NCBI RefSeq assembly: GCF_028553765.1
Contig: NZ_CP067134.1
Location: 1,531,001 to 1,595,000, forward strand
Direction of reading: 5' to 3'
Length of the DNA: 64,000 nt
Source: Paracoccus stylophorae
Lineage (GTDB): Bacteria; Pseudomonadota; Alphaproteobacteria; Rhodobacterales; Rhodobacteraceae
Position numbers and translations under genes: made by a program. The notes under the pieces were generated by a model. It was given only the letters and a program-made list of their open reading frames with translations. It did no database searches and was not told where the DNA came from. Below are positions 18,425-26,471 of this stretch, one piece after another (the first letter of the stretch is position 1; the number at the start of each line of letters is the position of its first letter).

Positions 18425-19180
18425 TCATACTCCGTTGAACAGGCGCCAGAAGAAGATCGCCGTCATCCCGAACCCGACCCCCGCGATCAGCAGGCGCAGC
18501 GCGTGGCGCGGAATCCGGCGGGCAAGCGGCGCCCCGGCATAGCCGCCGGTGATGGTTCCCGCCGCCATGATCGCGGCGGACACCCACACGATCTTGCCAC
18601 CGATGGCGAAGACTGCAAAGGCGATCACCGACAGCGCGAAGGACAGCCAGCTTTTCAGCCCGTTCATCTGGTGCAGATCGCTCATCCCCCACATGGCGAA
18701 GACGGCCAGCATGATGATCCCCAGACCGCCGTTGAAATAGCCGCCATAGATCGACATCGGCAGCAGCGTGCCCAGCCCGAACGGCGTGACCACCGACCGC
18801 CAGCGCGAGGCATAGGTGCGGATCGGCCCGGACCAGTAGAAGACCACCGTGGCGACCAGCAGCAGGAACGGCACCAGCACCGAGAACGCCGCGTTCGAAC
18901 TGACCAGCAGCAGCCCGCAGCCCACGGTCCCGCCGATCACGGTCCACACCGTGAGCTTCAGCATCGGCGCATCCTGGATCGCCGCGATGTCGCGGCGAAA
19001 CCCAAGCGTTGCGGCCAGATAGCCGGGCAGGGCGGCCACGGTCGAGGTCGCGTTCGCGGCCACCGGCGGCACGCCCAGAAAGACCAGCATGGGAAAGGTG
19101 ATGAAGGTCCCGCCGCCGGCGATCGTGTTCAGGATGCCGCCCAGCACCCCGGCGAAGAAAAGCAGGGCGATTTCAAGCAT
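18425..19180 (-). CDS. TauE/SafE family membrane permease
   Basis: A 251-residue integral membrane protein with about eight hydrophobic segments and the TauE/SafE (DUF81) pattern: LLFFAGVLGGILNTIAGGGTFITFP at the N-terminus (cited in part), FGLGTLLPMSIYGGYFNGG in the middle, and GGYAGAPLARRIP followed by a final helix. Members are linked to export or uptake of sulfite, sulfoacetate or other small anions, but substrate is rarely predictable. It is followed after four bases by ridA, and preceded by tRNA-Gly 26 bases upstream on the same strand. Confidence 0.87.
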   Translation of the reverse strand: MLEIALLFFAGVLGGILNTIAGGGTFITFPMLVFLGVPPVAANATSTVAALPGYLAATLGFRRDIAAIQDAPMLKLTVWTVIGGTVGCGLLLVSSNAAFSVLVPFLLLVATVVFYWSGPIRTYASRWRSVVTPFGLGTLLPMSIYGGYFNGGLGIIMLAVFAMWGMSDLHQMNGLKSWLSFALSVIAFAVFAIGGKIVWVSAAIMAAGTITGGYAGAPLARRIPRHALRLLIAGVGFGMTAIFFWRLFNGV

Positions 19181-19206
19181 CCGGACCTTCCGAACTGGCA
19201 GGAGAG

Positions 19207-19280
19207 TGGAGCGGGTGAAGGGAATCGAACCCTCGTCGTAAGCTTGGGAAGCTTCTGCTCTGCCATTGAGCTACACCCGC
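19207..19280 (-). tRNA. tRNA-Gly (CCC)
   Basis: A 74-base cloverleaf on the minus strand with the CCA end encoded (19207-19209). The acceptor GCGGGTG pairs with CACCCGC, the D arm is GCTC..GAGC, the anticodon loop is TTCCCAA with anticodon CCC, and the T arm holds GGTTCGATTCC. The outermost anticodon-stem pair is G-A, a mismatch. The gene resembles E. coli tRNA-Gly(CCC) closely. The tauE-like gene begins 26 bases downstream with no obvious terminator between. Confidence 0.95.
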
Positions 19281-19290
19281 GACGGGGATG

Positions 19291-19319
19291 TGATTACTGC
19301 GTCATCGGGCAAGCTGCAA
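19291..19319 (-). promoter_or_regulatory. Candidate promoter of tRNA-Gly
   Basis: Read on the minus strand: TTGCAG (19314-19319), a 17-base spacer, then TAATCA (19291-19296). This places the start a few bases before the mature tRNA 5' end. Agreement with sigma-70 consensus is moderate. Confidence 0.4.
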
Positions 19320-19439
19320 GGCCAAAGCGATGCGGCAGGGGCGCGTCACGATGTGCGGGCGCGCATCCCGGCGCGGTGAAGCCCCTTGTTCGATATGCGC
19401 GGCGCGGTCTATCCTGCGCGCCGGCAGAAGGAGATTTCC

Positions 19440-20495
19440 ATGGACACCCCGATTTCCGGCGAACCGCGTCTGACCTCGCTGTCGCATGGCGGCGGCTGCG
19501 GCTGCAAGATCGCGCCGGGCGTGCTGGCCGGTCTGCTGCGCGGCACCTCGATGCTGCCGGTGCCCGAGGCGCTGATCGTCGGCATCGAAACCTCGGACGA
19601 CGCCGCGGTCTATCGGCTGAACGACGATCAGGCGCTGGTGGCGACGACCGACTTCTTCATGCCCATCGTGGACGATCCGCTGGATTTCGGACGGATTGCC
19701 GCCACCAACGCGATCAGCGACGTCTATGCCATGGGCGCGGTGCCGATCATGGCGCTGTCGCTGGTCGGGATGCCCATCGACGTGCTGTCGCCCGAAACCA
19801 TCGCCCGGATTCTGGAGGGCGGGGCCGCCGCCTGCCGCGACGCGGGCATCCCCATCGCCGGCGGCCACACCATAGATTCGGTCGAGGCGATCTATGGCCT
19901 GGTGGCGATGGGTCTGGTGCACCCCGATCGCGTCAAGCGCAATTCGGGGGCAAGGCCGGGCGATGTGCTGATCCTTGGCAAGCCGCTTGGCGTGGGCGTG
20001 ATGTCGGCGGCGCTGAAGAAGGGGGTTCTGAGCCAGGACGGCTATCGCGCGATGATCGCGGCCACCACGCGGCTGAACACGCCGGGGCCGGACCTGGCGC
20101 AGATCGACGATGTCCATGCGATGACCGACGTGACCGGGTTCGGGCTGGCCGGACACGCGCTGGAAATGGCGCGCGGATCGGGCTGCGACATCCGGCTGGA
20201 CTGGGGGTCGGTGCCGCTGCTGGCGGGGGCGCGCGATCTGGCGGCGCAGGGCCATGTCACCGGCGCCTCGGGCCGCAACTGGGTCAGCTATGGCAACGAC
20301 GTGTCGCTGCCCGACGGGTTCGCCCGGATCGAGCGCGCCCTGCTGTCGGACCCGCAGACCAGCGGCGGACTGCTGGTAGCCTGCGCGCCCGGCAGCGCCG
20401 ACCGGGTTCTGCGCGTCTTTCGCGATCATGGCTTCGCCGAGGCCGCCGTCATCGGCGAGGCGGTCGAGGGCGCGGGGCGGCTGGTGCTGTCCTGA
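19440..20495 (+). CDS. selD: Selenide, water dikinase SelD
   Basis: SelD uses ATP to turn selenide into selenophosphate, the selenium donor for selenocysteine and selenouridine. The 351-residue protein matches E. coli SelD throughout: SHGGGCGCK with active-site Cys20 and Lys23 (E. coli Cys17/Lys20), TTDFFMPIVDDPLDFGRIAA, AGGHTIDSVEAIYGL and the late LLSDPQTSGGLL. The key position is Cys, not selenocysteine. The start is fixed by AGAAGGAGA before the ATG. No selA, selB, selC or tRNA 2-selenouridine synthase is in the window, so which pathway it serves here is unknown. Confidence 0.97.
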   Translation: MDTPISGEPRLTSLSHGGGCGCKIAPGVLAGLLRGTSMLPVPEALIVGIETSDDAAVYRLNDDQALVATTDFFMPIVDDPLDFGRIAATNAISDVYAMGAVPIMALSLVGMPIDVLSPETIARILEGGAAACRDAGIPIAGGHTIDSVEAIYGLVAMGLVHPDRVKRNSGARPGDVLILGKPLGVGVMSAALKKGVLSQDGYRAMIAATTRLNTPGPDLAQIDDVHAMTDVTGFGLAGHALEMARGSGCDIRLDWGSVPLLAGARDLAAQGHVTGASGRNWVSYGNDVSLPDGFARIERALLSDPQTSGGLLVACAPGSADRVLRVFRDHGFAEAAVIGEAVEGAGRLVLS

Positions 20496-20501
20496 CCCGG
20501 A

Positions 20502-20517
20502 CCGCCCGCGCGGGCGG
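20502..20517 (+). terminator. GC-rich hairpin after selD
   Basis: CCGCCCG and CGGGCGG pair with only two bases between them, seven bases past the selD stop. There is no U-tract, so termination is uncertain. It lies just before one copy of the GGGGTATTTGG repeat (20528-20550). Confidence 0.35.
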
Positions 20518-20527
20518 CGGCGGTGGA

Positions 20528-20550
20528 GGGGTATTTGGGCAAAGAAGAAG
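20528..20550 (+). repeat. Rhodobacteral 3' gene-end repeat, short copy
   Basis: GGGGTATTTGG followed by gCAAAGAAGAAG, 32 bases past the selD stop and in selD's reading direction. It differs at one base from the core of the copy at 62336-62404. The double-hairpin part seen in the other copies is absent here, replaced by the simple GC hairpin at 20502-20517. Confidence 0.6.
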
Positions 20551-20553
20551 CCG

Positions 20554-22401
20554 TCAGCGATAGCCCTGCGCCTGCAATTCGAACAATTCGCGATAGCGGC
20601 CGTCGCGGGCGACAAGCTGGTCATGCGTGCCCTGATCCTGCACCCGTCCCTGTTCGATCACGATGATCCGGTCGGCCATCCGGACGCTGGAAAACCGGTG
20701 CGAGATCAGCAGGGCGGTGCGGCCGCTGGACAGATCGCCGAAGCGCTGGAACACCTCGAACTCGGCGCGGGCGTCCAGCGCGGCCGTCGGCTCGTCAAGG
20801 ATCAGGATCTGCGCGTCGCGCATATAGGCGCGCGCGATGGCCAGTTTCTGCCATTCGCCGCCCGACAGATCCAGCCCGTGGGCAAAGCGTTTGCCGACCA
20901 TCTGGTCATAGCCTGCCGGCAAGGTGGCGATTACCCGATCGGCCAGCGCCCGTTCGGCGGCGGATTCGATGCGGGGCCGGTCGTCGCGCGCCTCGATCCG
21001 GCCGGCGGCGATGTTGTCGGCCGCCGACATGGCATAGCGCACGAAATCCTGAAAGATCACCCCCACCGCCGCGCGCAGCTGATCCAGGTCGTAGTCGCGC
21101 AGATCGCGCCCATCCAGCAGCACCCGCCCCTCGGTCGGGTCGTAAAGCCTTGCCAGCAGCTTGACGATGGTGGTCTTGCCCGCGCCGTTTTCGCCCACCA
21201 GCGCGACCGTCTCTCCGGCGGTCAAGTGGAACGACAGATGGCGCACGGCCCACCGTTCCGCCCCCGGATAGCGGAACCCGACCCCATCGAAGGTGATGCC
21301 CTGCGTGATCGGCTGCGGCACCGGCCGCGCATCGGGGCGCGAGGCGATGGCGGGCCGTTCGTCGAAAAAGCGATACAGATCGTCCAGATACAGCGCCTGC
21401 GCCGCCATGTTCGAGAATGAGGACAGCAACCCCTCGATCAGCCCGCGCAGCCGCAGGAAGCTGCCCGACAGGAACGTCAGATCGCCAAGCGACAGCGTGC
21501 CGGTCAGCGTGCGCCCCAGGATCCACAGATAGGCCCCGTAATAGCACAGCGTGCCGATTCCGGTCAGCGCCGCCATCGCCACCAGTTGCCGCCGGTTGAT
21601 CGCGCGGTTCTCGGCGTAAAAGCGTTCGGCCAGTTCCAGATAGCGGTCGCGCAGAAACGCGTTCAGGCCGAAGATCTTGACCTCCTTGGCGGAATCCGAG
21701 GTGGCGCCGATCATCCGCAGATAGTCGCGTTCGCGCCGTTCGGGCGCACGACGCCAGTTCATCTGGTATAGTTCGGCGTTGAAATGCATCTGCCCGATCA
21801 GCGTCGGGATCAGCGCCGCCAGCAGCAGGGCGACCAGCCACGGGTTATAGGCGATCAGCCCCGCGCCGAAGGTGATGACGGTCAGGCTGTCCTGCAATTG
21901 CTGCATCACCTGATTGACCAGCGGGATGCGGCCCATCGTCTGGCGGCGCGCCCGGTCCAGCCGGTCCTGAAACCCCGCATCCTCGAAACTGGCCAGATCC
22001 AGCGCGGCGGAATGATCCATCAGCCGGATCGACAGCGAGATGACCAGCCGTTCCTGCAACAGGCTGTCGGCATAGGTCACCAGCCGGCCGAGCAGATCGG
22101 ATGCCAGCGCCAGCCCCAGCTCGGCCAGGACCAGCAGCGTCAGGGGGTGCACCAGACCCGATTCCCACCATCCGGCCAGCGTGTCGGGGCGGGCATCCAG
22201 CGCGATCAGGCGCACGACCTCGTCGATGATCAGCTTGCCGATCCACAGCATCGCGACCGGCATCACCGCGCGCACCAGCCGCAGCGCGATCATCGTGCCG
22301 GCCAGCACCGGGCTGGCCCGCCAGACCATCGCAAGGAACGGCGGGATGTTCTTCAGCGCCGCCCAACGCGCGGCATAATCGGGCGCGTCGGGACGGGCCA
22401 T
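20554..22401 (-). CDS. ABC exporter-type half-transporter (fused membrane and ATPase domains)
   Basis: A 615-residue protein. Six membrane helices occupy about residues 25-340, then an ATPase domain with Walker A VGENGAGKTT, Q-loop VGVIFQDFVRY, signature LSGGEWQKLAIARA, Walker B ILILDEPTAALD and the switch LLISHRFSSVRMAD. The order (membrane domain then ATPase) is that of exporters such as MsbA or peptide/lipid exporters. The ATG lies two bases past the oppF stop, so its translation is coupled to a peptide importer, an unusual partner. Homodimer or substrate cannot be deduced. A cargo linked to the imported peptide is one possibility. Confidence 0.9.
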   Translation of the reverse strand: MARPDAPDYAARWAALKNIPPFLAMVWRASPVLAGTMIALRLVRAVMPVAMLWIGKLIIDEVVRLIALDARPDTLAGWWESGLVHPLTLLVLAELGLALASDLLGRLVTYADSLLQERLVISLSIRLMDHSAALDLASFEDAGFQDRLDRARRQTMGRIPLVNQVMQQLQDSLTVITFGAGLIAYNPWLVALLLAALIPTLIGQMHFNAELYQMNWRRAPERRERDYLRMIGATSDSAKEVKIFGLNAFLRDRYLELAERFYAENRAINRRQLVAMAALTGIGTLCYYGAYLWILGRTLTGTLSLGDLTFLSGSFLRLRGLIEGLLSSFSNMAAQALYLDDLYRFFDERPAIASRPDARPVPQPITQGITFDGVGFRYPGAERWAVRHLSFHLTAGETVALVGENGAGKTTIVKLLARLYDPTEGRVLLDGRDLRDYDLDQLRAAVGVIFQDFVRYAMSAADNIAAGRIEARDDRPRIESAAERALADRVIATLPAGYDQMVGKRFAHGLDLSGGEWQKLAIARAYMRDAQILILDEPTAALDARAEFEVFQRFGDLSSGRTALLISHRFSSVRMADRIIVIEQGRVQDQGTHDQLVARDGRYRELFELQAQGYR

Positions 22402-22403
22402 CG

Positions 22404-23429
22404 TCAGGCGGTTTCGGTCTGGCGGGCGCGGGCGATTTCGGCCTCGGTCAGCGGGCCGGGGAAATGGCACGCCGTCTTGCGGTCCGCGCCTTGCAGCGCC
22501 GGCACCTGTTCGGCGCACAGGGACTGGGCGCGCGGGCAGCGGGTGCGAAAGACGCAGCCCGACGGCGGGTTCAGCGGCGAGGGCAGATCGCCCGACAGCG
22601 GCACCACCGTCGCCGCCGGGTCATGGGCGGGATCGGGCACCGGCACCGCCGACAACAGCGCCTGCGTATAGGGGTGCTGCGGATCGGCATACAGCGTGTC
22701 GGTCGGGCCGACCTCCATCACCTTGCCCAGATACAGCACCATCACCCGGTCGCTGATATGTTTCACCACCGACAAATCATGGGCGATGAAGATCAGCGCA
22801 AGCCCCAGTTCGCGTTGCAGCCGGATCAGCAGATTGATCACCTGCGCCTGGATCGAGACATCCAGCGCGCTGACCGGCTCGTCGCAGATGATCAGCCGGG
22901 GTTCCACGATCAGCGCGCGGGCGATGCCGATGCGCTGGCACTGGCCGCCGCTGAATTCGTGCGGATAGCGGTTGATCTGGTTGGGCAGCAGCCCGACCTT
23001 TTCCATCATCGCCTTGACGCGATCCTTCACCTCGGCCGATTTCAGGCCGGGGTGATGGGTCTTCAGCGGCTCGGCGATGATCTGGCCCACCGTCATGCGC
23101 GGGTTCAGCGAGGCCAGCGGGTCCTGAAACACCATCTGGATCTCGCGCCGATATTTCATCATCTGCCGGGGCGACAGCCCGACCAGATCGCGCCCGTCGA
23201 TCCATTCGGCCCGCCCCCGCGCCGGGACCAGCCCGATCAGGGCGCGCGCCAGCGTGGATTTGCCGCACCCCGATTCGCCCACGACGCCCAGTGTCTCGCC
23301 GGGGTTCAGGCTGAAATCGACGCCGCCCACGGCATGCAGGTTTCGCGGCGCGGACCACGGCATCGCCCCGTCGCGCCCGATCTGAAAGGTGACGCGCAGG
23401 TCCCGCACGTCCAGCAGCGGCTTAGTCAT
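22404..23429 (-). CDS. oppF: Oligopeptide ABC transporter ATPase OppF
   Basis: One of the two ATPase subunits of a peptide/nickel-type (Opp/Dpp) importer. The 341 residues contain Walker A VGESGCGKSTLAR, signature EFSGGQCQRIGIARAL, Walker B LIICDEPVSALDVS and the C-terminal oligopeptide domain with Cys-rich VFRTRCPRAQSLC, the [4Fe-4S]-type cysteine motif of this family. Two ATGs compete: 23435, inside the oppD coding end, and 23429. The second has AAGG nine bases upstream and is preferred. OppD overlaps its start, and the ABC exporter gene follows two bases after its stop. Confidence 0.93.
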   Translation of the reverse strand: MTKPLLDVRDLRVTFQIGRDGAMPWSAPRNLHAVGGVDFSLNPGETLGVVGESGCGKSTLARALIGLVPARGRAEWIDGRDLVGLSPRQMMKYRREIQMVFQDPLASLNPRMTVGQIIAEPLKTHHPGLKSAEVKDRVKAMMEKVGLLPNQINRYPHEFSGGQCQRIGIARALIVEPRLIICDEPVSALDVSIQAQVINLLIRLQRELGLALIFIAHDLSVVKHISDRVMVLYLGKVMEVGPTDTLYADPQHPYTQALLSAVPVPDPAHDPAATVVPLSGDLPSPLNPPSGCVFRTRCPRAQSLCAEQVPALQGADRKTACHFPGPLTEAEIARARQTETA

Positions 23430-24525
23430 GGTCATCCACCTTGGCTGGGGTTCCGGCCATGCCGGCACCGGCGACGGCGGCACGTGGAATGGCCTGATCG
23501 ATGGTCTGGTCCGACACGGCGGGTTCGACATCCGTCAGCGGCCGGGTCTGGCGCCGGGCCCGCACATCCTCCAGCGGCGCAAAGCAGGCGCGGGCGCGTT
23601 CGGGGGCGAACCCTTCCAGCGGCGGACGTTCGGTCGCGCATTCCGGCCGGCGATAGGGGCAGCGCGGCTCGAACGCGCAGCCGGCGGGCGGGCGCGTCAT
23701 GTTGGGGGGCGAGCCGGGGATGGCGGACAATTCGTCGCCCTTCTGGTCGATCCGCGGGATCGCGTGCAGCAGGCCCTGGGTATAGGGATGCGCGGGATCG
23801 TGAAACAGCGGCCCGGCCGGTCCCGTCTCGCGGATGCGGCCGCCATACATCACGGCCACGCGTTCGCACGACCCGGCGACCACGCCCAGATCATGCGTGA
23901 TCAGGATCATCGCCATGCCGAATTCCGATTGCAGATCGGCCAGCAGCGCCATGATCTGCGCCTGCACCGTCACGTCCAGCGCGGTCGTCGGCTCATCCGC
24001 GATCAGCACCTGCGGACGGCACAGCAGCGCCATCGCGATCATCACCCGCTGGCGCATGCCGCCGCTGAACTCGTGCGGATACAGCCGGATGCGGCCTTTC
24101 GCGTCGGGGATCTTGACCGCATCCAGCATCCGCACCGATTCGGCCACCGCCTCGCGACGTGACATGCCCTTGTGCAGGGTCAGAACCTCGGCCATCTGGT
24201 CGGCCACCCGCATGTATGGGTTCAGCGAGGTCATCGGGTCCTGAAAGATCATCGCGATCTTCTCGGCCCGGATGCGGTTCAGGACGCGGGCCGGGGCGTT
24301 CAGGATCTGCTGGCCGTCGAACCGGACGCTGCCGGTGGCGCGGCCGTTCTTGGCCAGAAGCCCCATGACCGCAAAGGACAGCTGCGATTTGCCGCTGCCC
24401 GATTCGCCGACGATGCCGACGGTTTCACCCGGATCGACGGACAGCGACACACGGTTGGCCGCCTGCACCTCGCCGTCATTGGTGGCAAAGCGGACGGACA
24501 GATCGTCGATTTCCAGCAACGCCAT
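23422..24525 (-). CDS. oppD: Oligopeptide ABC transporter ATPase OppD
   Basis: The partner ATPase of OppF. The 367-residue protein has Walker A GESGSGKS (40-47), Q-loop MIFQDPMTSLNPYM, signature EFSGGMRQRVMIAMAL, Walker B LIADEPTTALDVT, switch LITHDLGVVAG and the C-terminal CAFEPRCPYRRPEC cysteine motif. A low-complexity Ala/Gly/Val-rich end of about 35 residues extends past the usual family end. The start at 24525 overlaps nothing and lies one base after the oppC stop (24527), so the whole transporter is tightly coupled. Confidence 0.94.
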   Translation of the reverse strand: MALLEIDDLSVRFATNDGEVQAANRVSLSVDPGETVGIVGESGSGKSQLSFAVMGLLAKNGRATGSVRFDGQQILNAPARVLNRIRAEKIAMIFQDPMTSLNPYMRVADQMAEVLTLHKGMSRREAVAESVRMLDAVKIPDAKGRIRLYPHEFSGGMRQRVMIAMALLCRPQVLIADEPTTALDVTVQAQIMALLADLQSEFGMAMILITHDLGVVAGSCERVAVMYGGRIRETGPAGPLFHDPAHPYTQGLLHAIPRIDQKGDELSAIPGSPPNMTRPPAGCAFEPRCPYRRPECATERPPLEGFAPERARACFAPLEDVRARRQTRPLTDVEPAVSDQTIDQAIPRAAVAGAGMAGTPAKVDDHD

Positions 24526-24526
24526 C

Positions 24527-25453
24527 TTAACGGTCCTTCGGGTCAAGTGCGTCGCGCAGGCCATCGCCCACGAAGAAAAAGCCGAACAGCGTGATCACGA
24601 AGAAGAACAGCGGAAAGGCCAGCTGCCACAGCGTGCCGTAATTCATCGTCCCCGCCCCTTCCGAGATCAGCGCCCCCCACGAGGTCAGCGGTTCCTGCAC
24701 GCCAAGACCCAGGAAGCTGATGAAGCTTTCGGTCAGGATCATCAGCGGCACCAGCAGCGTGGCATAGACGGCGACCACGCCCAGCAGGTTCGGGACGATA
24801 TGGCGCAGGATGATCTTCCACGCGGGAACGCCGGTGGCGCGCGCCGCCTCGATGAATTCGCGGTTCTTCAGCGACAGGGTCTGGCCGCGCACGATGCGCG
24901 ACATGTCCAGCCAGGAAATCAGGCCGATGCCCAGAAACAGCATCGCAATGGATCGCCCGAACATCACCAGCAGCAGGATCAGCACGAACATGTAGGGGAT
25001 CGACATCAGGATATCGACGGCGCGCATCATGACCTGATCGGTGCGCCCGCCCACATATCCCGCCGTCGCCCCGTAAAGCGTGCCCACGATCACCGCGATG
25101 GTCGCGCCCACGATCCCGACCATCAGGCTGATCTGGGTGCCCTGCACGGTGCGCGCGAACAGGTCGCGGCCCAGATCGTCGGTGCCGAAATAATGGCCGT
25201 TCTGGATCGAGGGCTGGCCCATCGTGGCGACCTGACCCATGACGTTGAAATCCAGATCCTCGTTCGACCAGACCGCAAGCTGGTCGCCGAACAGCGCAAA
25301 CAGCGCCACCAGAACCAGGATCACCATGCCCGCCATCGCGGCCTTGTTGCGCAGGAAACGCTTGCGCGCATCGGCCCATGGGCTGCGGCCCTTGACCTCG
25401 TCCTGCGACATGCGCGCGGCCAGCGATTGCATCTTCTGCTGTTCGATCACCAT
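24527..25453 (-). CDS. oppC: Oligopeptide ABC transporter permease OppC
   Basis: The second permease subunit, 308 residues. It has the OppC-type long cytoplasmic N-terminus (SPWADARKRFLRNKAAMAG), then six membrane helices and the EAA loop EAARATGVPAWKIILRHIVPNLLG that docks the ATPases. The motif HYFGTDDLGRDLFARTVQG before the second helix is characteristic of OppC/DppC. It sits three bases after oppB and one base before oppD. Confidence 0.93.
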   Translation of the reverse strand: MVIEQQKMQSLAARMSQDEVKGRSPWADARKRFLRNKAAMAGMVILVLVALFALFGDQLAVWSNEDLDFNVMGQVATMGQPSIQNGHYFGTDDLGRDLFARTVQGTQISLMVGIVGATIAVIVGTLYGATAGYVGGRTDQVMMRAVDILMSIPYMFVLILLLVMFGRSIAMLFLGIGLISWLDMSRIVRGQTLSLKNREFIEAARATGVPAWKIILRHIVPNLLGVVAVYATLLVPLMILTESFISFLGLGVQEPLTSWGALISEGAGTMNYGTLWQLAFPLFFFVITLFGFFFVGDGLRDALDPKDR

Positions 25454-25456
25454 GGC

Positions 25457-26380
25457 TTAATACCGGATTTTCGGGTCGATCCACGCATAGAGGATATCGA
25501 CGACAAGGTTGAACAGGATGGTCAGCGCCCCGACCAGGATCGTCACGCCCATCATCACCGCATAGTCGCGGTTCAGCGCCGAATCGACGAAGGCCTTGCC
25601 GATCCCGCCGGTCGAGAAATAGATGTCGATGACGACCGATCCGGTGATCATCGACACGAAGACTGGACCCAAATAGCTGATCACCGGCAGCATCGCCGGT
25701 TTCAGCGCGTGGCGCATGATGACGCGGCGTTCGGGCATCCCCTTGGCGCGGGCGGTGCGGATATGGTTGCTGCCCAGCACCTCCAGCATCGAGGATCGGG
25801 TGATCCGCGCGATCGAGGCCATATAGCTTGTGCCCAAGGCGATCACCGGCATGACCCAGAAGCTGGGATCGTTGAACGACCAGCCGCCGCCGGGCAGCAG
25901 CCGGTACCACAGCGTGAAGATCAGCACCAGGATCGGCGCCATCACGAAATTCGGCAGCACCTGCGCCCCGATCGAGACGCCGACGGCCATGTAGTCCCAG
26001 AAGCTGTTGTGCCGGATCGCGGCGATCACCCCCAGGGCGACGCCGATCAGCACGGCAAGCGCGAAGGACAGCGTGCCATAGGTCAGCGTGACCGGAAATC
26101 CGGCGGCGATCAGCTGATTCACCGTCCGGTCGGGATAGACGAAGCTGGGGCCGAAATCGAAATGCACGACGATGCCGTAAAGATAGTTCCAGATCTGCCG
26201 CCACAGCGGCTGATCCAGCCCGTATTTCGCGTTCAGGTTCGCCAGAACCTGCGCGGGCAGTTCGCGTTCCTGCGTGAACGGCCCTCCGGGCGCCATGTGC
26301 ATCAGGAGGAAGGAAAAGACGATCAGCAGCAGCAACGTAGGAATCGCCACGGCCAGCCTTCGCACGATGTATGCCAACAT
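25457..26380 (-). CDS. oppB: Oligopeptide ABC transporter permease OppB
   Basis: The first permease subunit, 307 residues, with the OppB start MLAYIVRRLAVAIPTLLLL, the periplasmic PGGPFTQERELP segment and the EAA-type loop TARAKGMPERRVIMRHALKPAMLPVISYLG. Six membrane helices are expected. It follows oppA after 91 bases that contain an 11-bp hairpin (26430-26456). This spacing is typical where the binding protein is made in excess over the membrane parts. Confidence 0.93.
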   Translation of the reverse strand: MLAYIVRRLAVAIPTLLLLIVFSFLLMHMAPGGPFTQERELPAQVLANLNAKYGLDQPLWRQIWNYLYGIVVHFDFGPSFVYPDRTVNQLIAAGFPVTLTYGTLSFALAVLIGVALGVIAAIRHNSFWDYMAVGVSIGAQVLPNFVMAPILVLIFTLWYRLLPGGGWSFNDPSFWVMPVIALGTSYMASIARITRSSMLEVLGSNHIRTARAKGMPERRVIMRHALKPAMLPVISYLGPVFVSMITGSVVIDIYFSTGGIGKAFVDSALNRDYAVMMGVTILVGALTILFNLVVDILYAWIDPKIRY

Positions 26381-26429
26381 CGGGTACAGCCTTTCTGTGC
26401 AGGATACGGGGGCGGCCGGCCTGTCGGGA

Positions 26430-26456
26430 TGCCGGAAGGGACGGACCCTTCCGGCA
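26430..26456 (-). terminator. Intercistronic hairpin oppA/oppB
   Basis: TGCCGGAAGGG and CCCTTCCGGCA form 11 perfect pairs around a five-base loop, without a U-tract. It lies 15 bases after the oppA stop. Its likely job is partial termination or 3' end protection, so oppA transcript exceeds oppBCDF transcript. Confidence 0.6.
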
Positions 26457-26471
26457 GGACAGGGCGCGGCC

